Assembly (NCBI GenBank): GCA_022844585.1
Contig: JALHLM010000376.1
Coordinates: 1 to 6,253 of the forward strand
Reading direction: 5' to 3'
DNA length: 6,253 nucleotides
DNA from: Pirellulales bacterium
GTDB lineage: Bacteria > Planctomycetota > Planctomycetia > Pirellulales > JALHLM01
Shown: one piece after another, positions 1-5,860 of the stretch
Layout of the letters: each line of letters opens with the position of its first letter
Position numbering within the stretch: the first letter of the stretch is position 1
The notes under the pieces: generated by a model
The model's input: the letters and a program-made list of their open reading frames with translations, nothing else
Told to the model about the DNA's origin: nothing
Database searches by the model: none
Program-made: the position numbers and the translations under genes

Positions 1-34
1 CGAACGTGCGGGTGAAACGGCCGGGGAAGTAGTC

Positions 35-40
35 TATCAT
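35..40 (+). promoter_or_regulatory. Possible -10 element upstream of the phosphorylase gene
   Basis: TATCAT matches five of six bases of the sigma70 -10 consensus and lies 44 bases before the ATG at 85. No good -35 hexamer stands 16-18 bases upstream, where the sequence is GGTGAAAC. The rest of positions 1-84 holds no gene I can support. The bases just before the ATG are pyrimidine-rich, with no Shine-Dalgarno site. This is a weak candidate resting on one hexamer. Confidence 0.2.
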
Positions 41-84
41 CAACTCCTGCCTCGCGTTCTGACTCCCGCGTTTCGGCCCCTCCC

Positions 85-948
85 ATGGTTTGGCAGTCGC
101 TGCTGCACAACTGGTTGCGCAATCGCGTCCAACAAGCGGCGACCCGCGCCGCTTTCGACGCCGTGGGACAGGCGGAAAGTTCCCCCAAGGGGGCGCCGGC
201 CGAAGTCGATGTCGCACTCGTAGCGGCACTCGGCATGGAACTGGGCGGGCTGGTCGACCGGATTCCCGGCCTCGTGACCATTCAGGCGGCCGCTTTCAAG
301 GCGTATTATGCCGACTGGCATGGCCGCGGCGTGCTGCTCGTGGAGTCCGGCGTTGGGCAGCAACGCGCGGCGCAAGCCACCACGGCAGTGATCGAAGGAC
401 ACCGTCCGCGCTGGTTGATCTCGACCGGATTCGCCGGCGGTTTGTCGGACGATGTGAAACGCCACGACGTGGTCGTGGGGAATTCCGTCGCGAATTTGTC
501 TGGCGAGCGCCTGGCGATCGACATGAAACTCGATCCGACGGGTCAGCCCGGCCTGCATGTCGGTCGTCTGCTGACGGTGGACCGCATCATCCGCACGCCG
601 GCTGAGAAACGATCGTTCGCGGCACAACACGAAGCGCTCGCGGTGGATATGGAGAGCTTTGCCGTCGCGCAAGCCTGTCGGCGCGAACGAACACGATTTA
701 TGGCGGTGCGCGTGATCAGCGACGCCGCGCAAGATGAACTGCCGCGCGACGTCGAGCGCTTGATCGAGCGCCCCACGATGGCCGGCAAGCTCGGCGCCGC
801 GGCCGGCGCGATCGTGCGCCGTCCCAACAGCGTGAAAGACTTCTGGAAGCTCAAGGAGCAAGCCCTCGTGGCGACGGATCGCCTCGCCACATTTCTCCTC
901 AGTATGATTGAACAACTCCCGCATCCTCCTCCCCCTACCACGCCATGA
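85..948 (+). CDS. PNP/UDP phosphorylase superfamily protein, MTA/SAH nucleosidase-like
   Basis: This 287-residue cytosolic protein has a nucleoside phosphorylase/nucleosidase fold (PNP_UDP_1 type), which cleaves the N-glycosidic bond of a nucleoside or related molecule. By hand alignment to E. coli MTA/SAH nucleosidase (Pfs) the catalytic set is present: Glu52 in AALGMELGGL (E. coli Glu12), Glu190 in VDMES (Glu174) and Asp213 in RVISDAA (Asp197). The STGFAGGL glycine motif is at 113-120. About 40 residues precede the first core strand (VDVALVAAL, from 41). They are helical-looking and without a signal peptide. The stretch between the glycine motif and VDMES is shorter than in Pfs, so the substrate cannot be assigned; a hopanoid-type (HpnG-like) phosphorylase is another reading. 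The C-terminus is Pro-rich. ATG 85 opens the frame but has no Shine-Dalgarno site, and a GTG near residue 28 is possible. The stop overlaps the next start (ATGA), implying co-transcription. Confidence 0.85.
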   Translation: MVWQSLLHNWLRNRVQQAATRAAFDAVGQAESSPKGAPAEVDVALVAALGMELGGLVDRIPGLVTIQAAAFKAYYADWHGRGVLLVESGVGQQRAAQATTAVIEGHRPRWLISTGFAGGLSDDVKRHDVVVGNSVANLSGERLAIDMKLDPTGQPGLHVGRLLTVDRIIRTPAEKRSFAAQHEALAVDMESFAVAQACRRERTRFMAVRVISDAAQDELPRDVERLIERPTMAGKLGAAAGAIVRRPNSVKDFWKLKEQALVATDRLATFLLSMIEQLPHPPPPTTP

Positions 949-2081
949 TTGCATTTCGATTTGCCACACTGTTGCTGGTCTTGCCTTGTATTTCTCTCGC
1001 GCCGATCAATGCAGCCGAGACCGATTGGCGTCCGCTGTTCAACGGCCGGGACCTCGCCGGTTGGGTCGCTGAACAGGGAGCGCGGTTCGAGGTGCAGGCC
1101 GATGGCGCCCTCTACTGCACCGGCGCGGGAAACTATCCCGGCTGGCTGCGAAGCGAGCGAGAGTACGAGAACTTCGAACTGGAGTTCGAATACAAGCTGG
1201 AAAACTACGGCGAGGGGGGCGTCTTCCTGCACGCGCCGCTGTATGGCAGAACCAGCAACGTCGGGTTCGAGATTCAACTTTCCGATGACTCGCGCCATCC
1301 CGGCACTTGCACTGCTTCCAGCGGCGCGGTGTTCGGCGTCCTGCCGCCGAGGGAACATGCCGCCGATGTGGATGCCTGGAACCTCGTTCAAGTGCGCTGC
1401 GACTGGCCACGGCTACAAGTCACCATCAACGGCGCCGTCGTACAAGACATCAACATCGAAGAACACGAAGAACTGCGCTATCGCAAGCGTTCCGGTTACC
1501 TCGGCTTACAAGACCGGGGCAAGCCGACCTGGTATCGCAATCTGCGAATCCGCGAATTGCCGAGCCGCGAACGCTGGACGGACTTATTCAATGGCCGCGA
1601 TTTCCAGGGCTGGGACCAGTCCGAGGCGGGCGAGGTGAAATGGAGCGTCGAAGACGGCGCGATCGTAGCGCGCGACGGCAATGGGTACATGATCTCCGAA
1701 GGCGAATGGCGCGATTTCGCCTTCGAGACCTATGTGCAGGCCAGCCCGCTATCCAACGGCGGCGTGTTCTTCCGTTGGAAGTCACTGACGCCGAAGGACC
1801 GTGGCTATGAAATTCAGATCGAGGATATCCCGGACAGCAACAACCCCACCGGCAGCATCTACGACGTCGCCCGAGCAGATGAACCGCCCGTCACGCCGGG
1901 CGATTGGTATCTCCTACAACTCTTCGTGAAAGACTCGCAGGCCCTCGTCCGCGTCAACGGCCGCACGGTGTCCCAGACCGACCGCCTCTCCATCATCCGC
2001 GACGGACACATCGCGCTCCAGATGCATCAGGAAGGGGCGGTGATTCGGTTCAAGCAATTGCGGGTTCATTCACTGGAATAG
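945..2081 (+). CDS. Exported protein with two 3-keto-disaccharide hydrolase (DUF1080) domains
   Basis: This 378-residue protein has a signal peptide (residues 1 to about 24: a hydrophobic run LLLVLPCISLA, then INAA), so it acts outside the cytoplasmic membrane. Two related domains follow, at about 27-204 and 211-376. Each opens with the family signature (LFNGRDLAGW at 31-40, LFNGRDFQGW at 214-223). Each then repeats the same landmarks: GGVFLH/GGVFFRW, GFEIQL/GYEIQIED and GAVFGV/GSIYDV, ending in GYLGLQD or GHIALQM plus a final strand (NLRIREL, QLRVHSLE). The family has a concanavalin-like beta-sandwich and includes enzymes that hydrolyse 3-keto-glycosides; some members may only bind sugar. 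DUF1080 proteins are greatly expanded in planctomycetes. The start at 945 overlaps the upstream stop by ATGA and is preceded by pyrimidines, so translation probably depends on coupling to the phosphorylase gene. Whether both domains are active cannot be told from sequence. Confidence 0.9.
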   Translation: MIAFRFATLLLVLPCISLAPINAAETDWRPLFNGRDLAGWVAEQGARFEVQADGALYCTGAGNYPGWLRSEREYENFELEFEYKLENYGEGGVFLHAPLYGRTSNVGFEIQLSDDSRHPGTCTASSGAVFGVLPPREHAADVDAWNLVQVRCDWPRLQVTINGAVVQDINIEEHEELRYRKRSGYLGLQDRGKPTWYRNLRIRELPSRERWTDLFNGRDFQGWDQSEAGEVKWSVEDGAIVARDGNGYMISEGEWRDFAFETYVQASPLSNGGVFFRWKSLTPKDRGYEIQIEDIPDSNNPTGSIYDVARADEPPVTPGDWYLLQLFVKDSQALVRVNGRTVSQTDRLSIIRDGHIALQMHQEGAVIRFKQLRVHSLE

Positions 2082-2086
2082 GGGAT

Positions 2087-2120
2087 ACCGCGAAACGCGC
2101 GAAATGATCGCGAAAAAAGG
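2087..2120 (+). repeat. CGCGAA-phased intergenic repeat, left arm
   Basis: The 34 bases just after the DUF1080 stop contain ACCGCGAAA, then CGCGAAA twice more at short intervals, ending in GG. The same pattern occurs on the opposite strand at 2187-2220. The first nine bases are identical between arms, the middle CGCGAA and the last CGCGAAA are shared, and only the spacers differ. Similar strings (ACCGCGAAGG-CGCGAAG type) are familiar to me as dispersed intergenic repeats in planctomycetes and other bacteria, but I could not search for copies. The last A-run doubles as the T-tract of the minus-strand terminator. Confidence 0.6.
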
Positions 2121-2150
2121 AGGCCCAAGCTCAATCGCTTGACCCTCCTT
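2113..2150 (-). terminator. Intrinsic terminator of the HEWGTFT-protein gene
   Basis: A two-part hairpin is formed by AAGGAGG (2117-2123) with CCTCCTT (2144-2150) and, inside it, CAAGC (2126-2130) with GCTTG (2137-2141). A 2x2 internal loop separates the stems and the loop is six bases. Read on the minus strand the stem runs into TTTTTT (2118 down to 2113), the layout of a Rho-independent terminator, about 80 bases after the stop at 2229. On the plus strand the stem is followed only by GCTTTC. It may therefore also slow transcripts from the DUF1080 side, but it is oriented for the minus strand. Confidence 0.75.
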
Positions 2151-2186
2151 GCTTTCAATCGTGATTGGCGTCGAGATTTTGATTCG

Positions 2187-2220
2187 CCACCTTTCGCGTC
2201 TCTTCGCGTCTTTCGCGGTT
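2187..2220 (-). repeat. CGCGAA-phased intergenic repeat, right arm (inverted)
   Basis: Read on the minus strand this begins AACCGCGAAAGACGCGAA, continues with a four-base spacer and CGCGAAAGG, and ends in TGG. It is the inverted partner of 2087-2120, and the two arms lie 66 bases apart around the terminator hairpin. It starts nine bases after the stop of the minus-strand gene. The inverted arrangement could let the transcript form a long imperfect stem enclosing the terminator. I infer a dispersed-repeat origin and have not shown it. Confidence 0.6.
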
Positions 2221-2228
2221 AAAATCCT

Positions 2229-3503
2229 CTACCGAGATGCCACCTCCGGTTCGCGGGCGTCTTCCGCGAGGCAGAGCCCATTGCTGATTTGGTTGGCACG
2301 ATTGCGTAGATCTTCGGTCGGAAGTTGTCCGCCGACGTGGTAGGCGGCGGCGCTGGCGAACCGGCCAAGGCGGCCGAGAACGTTGTTCGGCGCGGCGGCG
2401 ACGACCGCCTCCGGCGTGTCCGATTCGATTAGTTTCGCCAGTTCTTTCTCCTGCTCGGGCGTCATCGCTTCCAACCGGCCGACCATGACGCGGAGCGTGC
2501 TTTCCGGTTGCGGGTCGATCTTGAGTGGAATCAACGCCTCGGTCCAGGTCTGCGGCAACATGTACAACACGCGTGTGCCGGACTCCGTGAACCAACTGCT
2601 GCGCCAGGTGTTGACCATCGAGCGGGCTTCCTTCTCGAACAGTCCGGCCTCGACCAGCGACCTGGCCATGGCGTCGGCCACTGCGTCGATCGACGACGAC
2701 TCGGTCGCGATTTCCATGGACAACGTCGCCTTCGCTTTGGCGGCCGGATAGTAACTGTAGCGGACCTTATGCCCTGCGATTTCCACGAGGAACACGTGCG
2801 GCAAATCCTGTTCGCCGTCGTTCTGCAACGCAAACTTGCCGCCGCCCTGGGCCATCAACTTGGCCGGTTGATCGAAGTTTCCCAAGCCGCGATAGAACAG
2901 GAATTTCTCGTAGTGCGTGCCGTGCCCTTCCGGATTGGCGAACTCGACGATGGCCGAATCCGTGGCGCGAGCGTGGCCGTAATGATCATCGCCGGAGACA
3001 AGCGGAATCGCGCTGCGCCCGGCTTTCGCCGCTTCAGCACCGATCGTGCGATCGAACTCGTCCTCGGGAATCAGCCGGACCTGCCCCCAATCGAGCCGGG
3101 CGTTGGTCATGCCCGCTTCCCCCAATTCCGCCGGCGGCAACAGCTTGCGCACGGGCGGATAGAACTCCGTCAAGAAGCCCTGCGGAAAATCGACGCTCAC
3201 GTTCACGTCGCGCGGGCGATCGGTGTAGAAATACGTGACCGGCGTCTCCATCCGCTGCTTTGCCCAGACCGACGGTTTGGTCAGGAAAAACTCGTCCGGC
3301 GAGCCATGTTGGCGCTGACGATCAAACACGAATCCCGGCAGACGGTTGGCCACCAGCGGCCGGAAGGAAACCAATTCCCCTTTGGAATCGGAAAAGCTGG
3401 TGAACGTGCCCCATTCATGCACGACCAGCGGCGTCTCCGGAGCCGGAGAAAAGTTCAGCCATCCGGCCACGGCCAGAATCGCGGCGCTGAGGAGATATCG
3501 CAT
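2229..3503 (-). CDS. Exported conserved protein of unknown function, HEWGTFT family
   Basis: This protein has 424 residues from the chosen start. Residues 1 to about 20 (MRYLLSAAILAVAGWL) form a signal peptide, so it is likely exported. The sequence I recognise as typical of an uncharacterised family in planctomycetes and acidobacteria is VVHEWGTFTSF (27-37), METPVTYFYTDRP (85-97), FPQGFLTEFYPPV (106-118), EKFLFYRGLGNFD (199-211) and a C-terminal part with ESGTRVLYMLP and IPLKIDPQPESTLRVMVGR. No catalytic motif or transmembrane segment after the signal peptide is apparent, and I assign no function. The open frame continues upstream to 3611. ATG 3503 is preferred because it places the signal peptide at the N-terminus and has GGGAG seven bases upstream, whereas the extension (MGDPSSKF...) is unremarkable. 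The gene converges on the DUF1080 gene and diverges from the dehydrogenase gene, and has its own terminator at 2113-2150. Confidence 0.85.
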   Translation of the reverse strand: MRYLLSAAILAVAGWLNFSPAPETPLVVHEWGTFTSFSDSKGELVSFRPLVANRLPGFVFDRQRQHGSPDEFFLTKPSVWAKQRMETPVTYFYTDRPRDVNVSVDFPQGFLTEFYPPVRKLLPPAELGEAGMTNARLDWGQVRLIPEDEFDRTIGAEAAKAGRSAIPLVSGDDHYGHARATDSAIVEFANPEGHGTHYEKFLFYRGLGNFDQPAKLMAQGGGKFALQNDGEQDLPHVFLVEIAGHKVRYSYYPAAKAKATLSMEIATESSSIDAVADAMARSLVEAGLFEKEARSMVNTWRSSWFTESGTRVLYMLPQTWTEALIPLKIDPQPESTLRVMVGRLEAMTPEQEKELAKLIESDTPEAVVAAAPNNVLGRLGRFASAAAYHVGGQLPTEDLRNRANQISNGLCLAEDAREPEVASR

Positions 3504-3510
3504 GCCATTG

Positions 3511-3515
3511 CTCCC
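3511..3515 (-). promoter_or_regulatory. Ribosome binding site fixing the start at 3503
   Basis: GGGAG on the minus strand is separated by seven bases from ATG 3503. This supports the shorter protein that begins with a signal peptide over the open frame reaching back to 3611. Confidence 0.65.
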
Positions 3516-3789
3516 ATAATTTCGGAAAGTTGGATTCGGCGGCCGGCTTAACCTCCTAGACGAGCTGCAAATAGAAGCGACTACGCGAAACTTTGAAGAG
3601 GGATCGCCCATCTCGCCACACTAGGGCAAAGCGCCCGAATCGGGGAGTTTCGCTATCGTACAGTTTGGGATGAGACACTTCGTTATTCTGCTATTGGATA
3701 ACTGAGAGCCTGAGCTCAAACGGTACACAACGTCCCCTTTCTCTCGCTGGCGCTACGGGGCAGTGTCGTGGGCTTGCGTCTTCTGCCGC

Positions 3790-3818
3790 TTGCATGGTGG
3801 TGGGGCGCGCTTTAGGAT
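3790..3818 (+). promoter_or_regulatory. Weak candidate promoter of the dehydrogenase gene
   Basis: TTGCAT (3790-3795) and TAGGAT (3813-3818) are 17 bases apart and match the sigma70 consensus at three and four of six positions. Transcription would start about 40 bases before the ATG at 3865. This is suggestive in position only. Confidence 0.25.
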
Positions 3819-3864
3819 CGCGGCTCTCTGAGCAACAATTCCTTCTTCTACGCGGCAATCATCG

Positions 3865-4620
3865 ATGGCACTTTCACTCGCAGGGCATGTGGCGCTGGTC
3901 ACCGGCGGTTCCCGGGGACTTGGCAAACTCATGGCATTGACGCTCGCCCGGTCCGGCGCGAAGGTCGGCGTCAACTACTTTAATAACGCCGCTAAGGCCG
4001 AGGCCACGCTGGCGGAATTGCACGCCGCTGGCGGCGCAGGCGTTTTGGCGCACGGTGACGTGTCTACCGAAGCAGGCGTGAAAAGCGTCTGCGAAAAGGT
4101 CGCCGCGGAGCTGGGGCCGATCGACATCCTGGTCGTCAACGCCACGCCCAATCAGCCGATGCTGCCGATCGAAGAATACACCTGGCAACATTACCAGACG
4201 ATGATCGATTTCTTCATCAAGAGCCCGTACCTGCTCACCCGCGCCGTGCTGCCGCACATGAAGCAAAAGCAATGGGGCCGCGTCATCAACATCGGCAGCG
4301 AGGTCTTCGCCCGCGGCGTGGGCAACTTTAGCGCGTACGTCTCTGCCAAGGGAGGCCAGGCGGGTTTCACGCGCAGCATGGCGACGGAACTGGCGCCATT
4401 TGGCATCACGGTAAATCTCGTCGCGCCGGGCTGGATTCCGGTCGAGCGCCACGAGACCGACCCGAAGGAAATGAAAGACGCCTACCTAAGTTTGATCCCG
4501 ATGCGGCATTGGGGCACGCCGCAAGATGTGGCCGACGCGGTGCTGTACTTCGCCAGCGAGGAAGCCGGCTTCGTCACGGGACAGACGATCAGTGTGAACG
4601 GCGGGATGACGTTGAACTGA
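3865..4620 (+). CDS. Short-chain dehydrogenase/reductase, FabG-like
   Basis: This 251-residue cytosolic NAD(P)-dependent oxidoreductase of the classical SDR family is close to the usual 250-residue length. The cofactor loop TGGSRGLG is at 13-20, the adenine-contacting Asp is in GDVS (64-67), and the catalytic residues are Ser145 (NIGS), Tyr158 and Lys162 (YVSAK). VAPGW follows at 186-190 and the C-terminal SVNGGMT at 243-249. Arg17 and the lack of an acidic residue after the second strand (VNYF) suggest NADP(H). Two positions are unusual. The structural NNAG motif reads VNAT (91-94), and the Asn of the Asn-Ser-Tyr-Lys tetrad aligns with Phe117 (DFFIKSPYLL). The substrate is therefore open, and 3-oxoacyl-ACP reductase should not be assumed. 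ATG 3865 lets the Rossmann fold start at residue 8. It has no Shine-Dalgarno site; the leader is pyrimidine-rich. The gene stands alone on its strand. Confidence 0.92.
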   Translation: MALSLAGHVALVTGGSRGLGKLMALTLARSGAKVGVNYFNNAAKAEATLAELHAAGGAGVLAHGDVSTEAGVKSVCEKVAAELGPIDILVVNATPNQPMLPIEEYTWQHYQTMIDFFIKSPYLLTRAVLPHMKQKQWGRVINIGSEVFARGVGNFSAYVSAKGGQAGFTRSMATELAPFGITVNLVAPGWIPVERHETDPKEMKDAYLSLIPMRHWGTPQDVADAVLYFASEEAGFVTGQTISVNGGMTLN

Positions 4621-4657
4621 GGAGTGAGAGGAGTAGAGGAGAATAGGAGCAAAGGAG
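4621..4657 (+). repeat. Purine tract with five GGAG units in phase
   Basis: Immediately after the dehydrogenase stop, GGAG recurs at 4621, 4630, 4638, 4646 and 4654, a period of 9 then 8, 8 and 8 bases. The intervening four or five bases are nearly all purine or T. The tract contains no pairing partner, and on the plus transcript it would offer five Shine-Dalgarno-like sites with no start codon to use. I see no coding role. It looks like a short degenerate tandem repeat. Confidence 0.6.
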
Positions 4658-4685
4658 CTGGCGAAGGGCATCGTCGTCGAATTTG

Positions 4686-4751
4686 AGCCCAGGGAAGGCT
4701 CTCGAAGACTTCTCCATCATCGGAGGTCATTGGTGGCCTTCCCTGGGCTTT
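4686..4751. terminator. Large hairpin between convergent genes, possible bidirectional terminator
   Basis: AGCCCAGGGAAGGC (4686-4699) is perfectly complementary to GCCTTCCCTGGGCT (4736-4749), giving a 14-bp stem over a 36-base loop. Within the loop CTCC (4712-4715) can pair with GGAG (4722-4725), extended by GAC/GTC across a two-base bulge, so the whole forms a two-storey hairpin. It lies midway between the dehydrogenase stop and the lipoprotein stop. Only TTT follows on the plus strand and no T-run on the minus strand. It is therefore not a textbook intrinsic terminator, and a small repeat element or transcript-stabilising structure is possible. Confidence 0.55.
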
Positions 4752-4783
4752 AACCGCGCTTTAGCCAATTCAGCGCCGCATGC

Positions 4784-5827
4784 TCACGGACTCGCATTTT
4801 TCGGCGGACTCGTACCAGCCGGCGGCGCCGGCGGTGCTGATGGCGGCGTGGCCTGAGCAGTCGGCGGCGGCAGGCGACCATCCGACGGCGGAACCGGCAA
4901 CGGCGTCGCCGTTGCCGTGGCGGTGGGGAGCGGGGCAGGCGGCGTCTCCGTCGTAGGAGTGCTCGGCGCAGCCGGTGTTGCTACCGCCGGCGCGGTGTGC
5001 GTCGCTTGCATCACAGCTGATGTCGCAGCTACTTCAGGCGTCGGCCGCGGCGGGGCCTGGAAGATCGTCTCCGACGTCACGTTCGCCAGCGTTTGACGAT
5101 TCGGACCCTTTTCGTTGCCCTTTTGCTTTGTCTTGCCGCGCGCGAAGGGCGTGAGCACTTCAGCGCCGACGAAATTGGTGCCGTCGTAAATGGAACCGCG
5201 TTGGAACGGGCCGATGCCGAGAATCCACGTGTCTTTGGCGTCGCTGGTGACCATCGCCACGCCCGATTGCCAGACCCGCTTGCCGGACTCCTGCTCGTAC
5301 GCGAAGACGGCAATCTTCGCGACTCCCTTTTGATCGGTGCTCTTGGCGAACGGAATTTCCGGAATCACCGGCGGCACGCCTGTCGCCGCGACCGCGACGG
5401 GCAAGTTCACGGCCGGCACGCCCACGGTGATGTCGTGGCGATCGGTGCCGATCGCCCCGGACCGGGCTTCGACGATGTATTGCGCTTTCGTTCGATCGGT
5501 TTGTAACACGCAGCCGTGATGGAGCAAGTGCTGGCGCAAGGTGCTGATGAGGTACTTCTCGTCGACCGCCCCGGCCAGATACTGCGGGTCGAAATAAATG
5601 TTCTTGCCGGCGATCGGTCCGAAGTCCAACTGCGCGACCGCCTGGTCGACGGCGTTGGAAATCAGCAATTGCTCGCTCGCGGTGCGGACAGTGTCGGAAC
5701 GCCGCGTCACGCCGCAGCCGGCAACGAAGCAAATCATAGCCGGCATGAGGAGCGCGCGAACAAGCAACAAGCCTGGCGTAGCTTCGCCGGCTAAGAATTC
5801 GCGTTTTACGCTGCTAGTTCGAGGCAT
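4784..5827 (-). CDS. Lipoprotein with Pro/Ala/Thr-rich tail, DUF6655-like
   Basis: This protein has 347 residues from ATG 5827. A basic N-terminus and the hydrophobic stretch LLLVRALLMPAMICFVAGC end in a good lipobox (VAGC, Cys38), so the mature protein should be lipid-anchored. The globular part (about 38-257) includes TASEQLLISNAVDQAVAQLD (49-68), YFDPQYL (78-84), KYLISTLRQHLLHHGC (91-106) and WILGIGPFQRG (201-211). I associate this pattern with DUF6655 proteins of planctomycetes, whose function is unknown. A low-complexity tail of about 90 residues, mostly Pro, Ala and Thr, may span the cell wall or periplasm. The open frame runs back to the window edge (a TTG at 6253), but that part lacks protein character and crosses the divergent promoters. 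The exact start is uncertain: AAGGAG lies 33 bases before ATG 5827 and would better serve an in-frame CTG at 5851. It converges on the dehydrogenase gene. Confidence 0.8.
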   Translation of the reverse strand: MPRTSSVKREFLAGEATPGLLLVRALLMPAMICFVAGCGVTRRSDTVRTASEQLLISNAVDQAVAQLDFGPIAGKNIYFDPQYLAGAVDEKYLISTLRQHLLHHGCVLQTDRTKAQYIVEARSGAIGTDRHDITVGVPAVNLPVAVAATGVPPVIPEIPFAKSTDQKGVAKIAVFAYEQESGKRVWQSGVAMVTSDAKDTWILGIGPFQRGSIYDGTNFVGAEVLTPFARGKTKQKGNEKGPNRQTLANVTSETIFQAPPRPTPEVAATSAVMQATHTAPAVATPAAPSTPTTETPPAPLPTATATATPLPVPPSDGRLPPPTAQATPPSAPPAPPAGTSPPKNASP

Positions 5828-5860
5828 GATGGGCGTGCGGTGAAATGCCAGAATTGCACT

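Larger units (their letters stand above)
3504..3864. other. Divergent intergenic region, no gene seen
   Basis: These 361 bases separate the exported-protein gene (-) from the dehydrogenase gene (+) and must carry both promoters. I find a weak plus-strand promoter at 3790-3818 and no convincing one for the minus strand. Two loosely related inverted strings stand out: ACACTAGGGCAAAGCGCC at 3618-3635 (+), and on the minus strand ACACTGCCCCGTAGCGCC, reading from 3766 down to 3749. They share ACACT and AGCGCC with the same spacing. TGAGCTCA at 3711-3718 is a perfect 8-base palindrome. The frames here encode nothing recognisable. Confidence 0.5.

Noticed and set aside
40..969. Long minus-strand open frame (309 codons) opposite the phosphorylase gene
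   Set aside because: Arg/His-rich with no motif. The plus strand in the same place has clear phosphorylase motifs. It is a by-product of GC-rich codon use.
543..1391. Minus-strand open frame of 282 codons across the phosphorylase/DUF1080 junction
   Set aside because: It crosses two well-supported genes and has no recognisable domain or signal.
2508..3551. Plus-strand open frame of 347 codons opposite the HEWGTFT-protein gene
   Set aside because: Composition is Arg/His/Gln-rich with no motif, while the minus strand carries a signal peptide, a ribosome site and conserved-looking blocks.
3551..3557. AGGAGGT on the minus strand, a perfect Shine-Dalgarno match
   Set aside because: No start codon follows at a usable distance, so it is probably accidental.
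3504..3611. Upstream ATG at 3611 for the HEWGTFT protein
   Set aside because: It would put 36 polar residues ahead of a signal peptide. ATG 3503 has GGGAG at the right distance.
3670..3705. Eleven-codon open frame MRHFVILLLDN, possibly a leader peptide
   Set aside because: It has no Shine-Dalgarno site, no attenuator structure and no run of regulatory codons. It is expected by chance.
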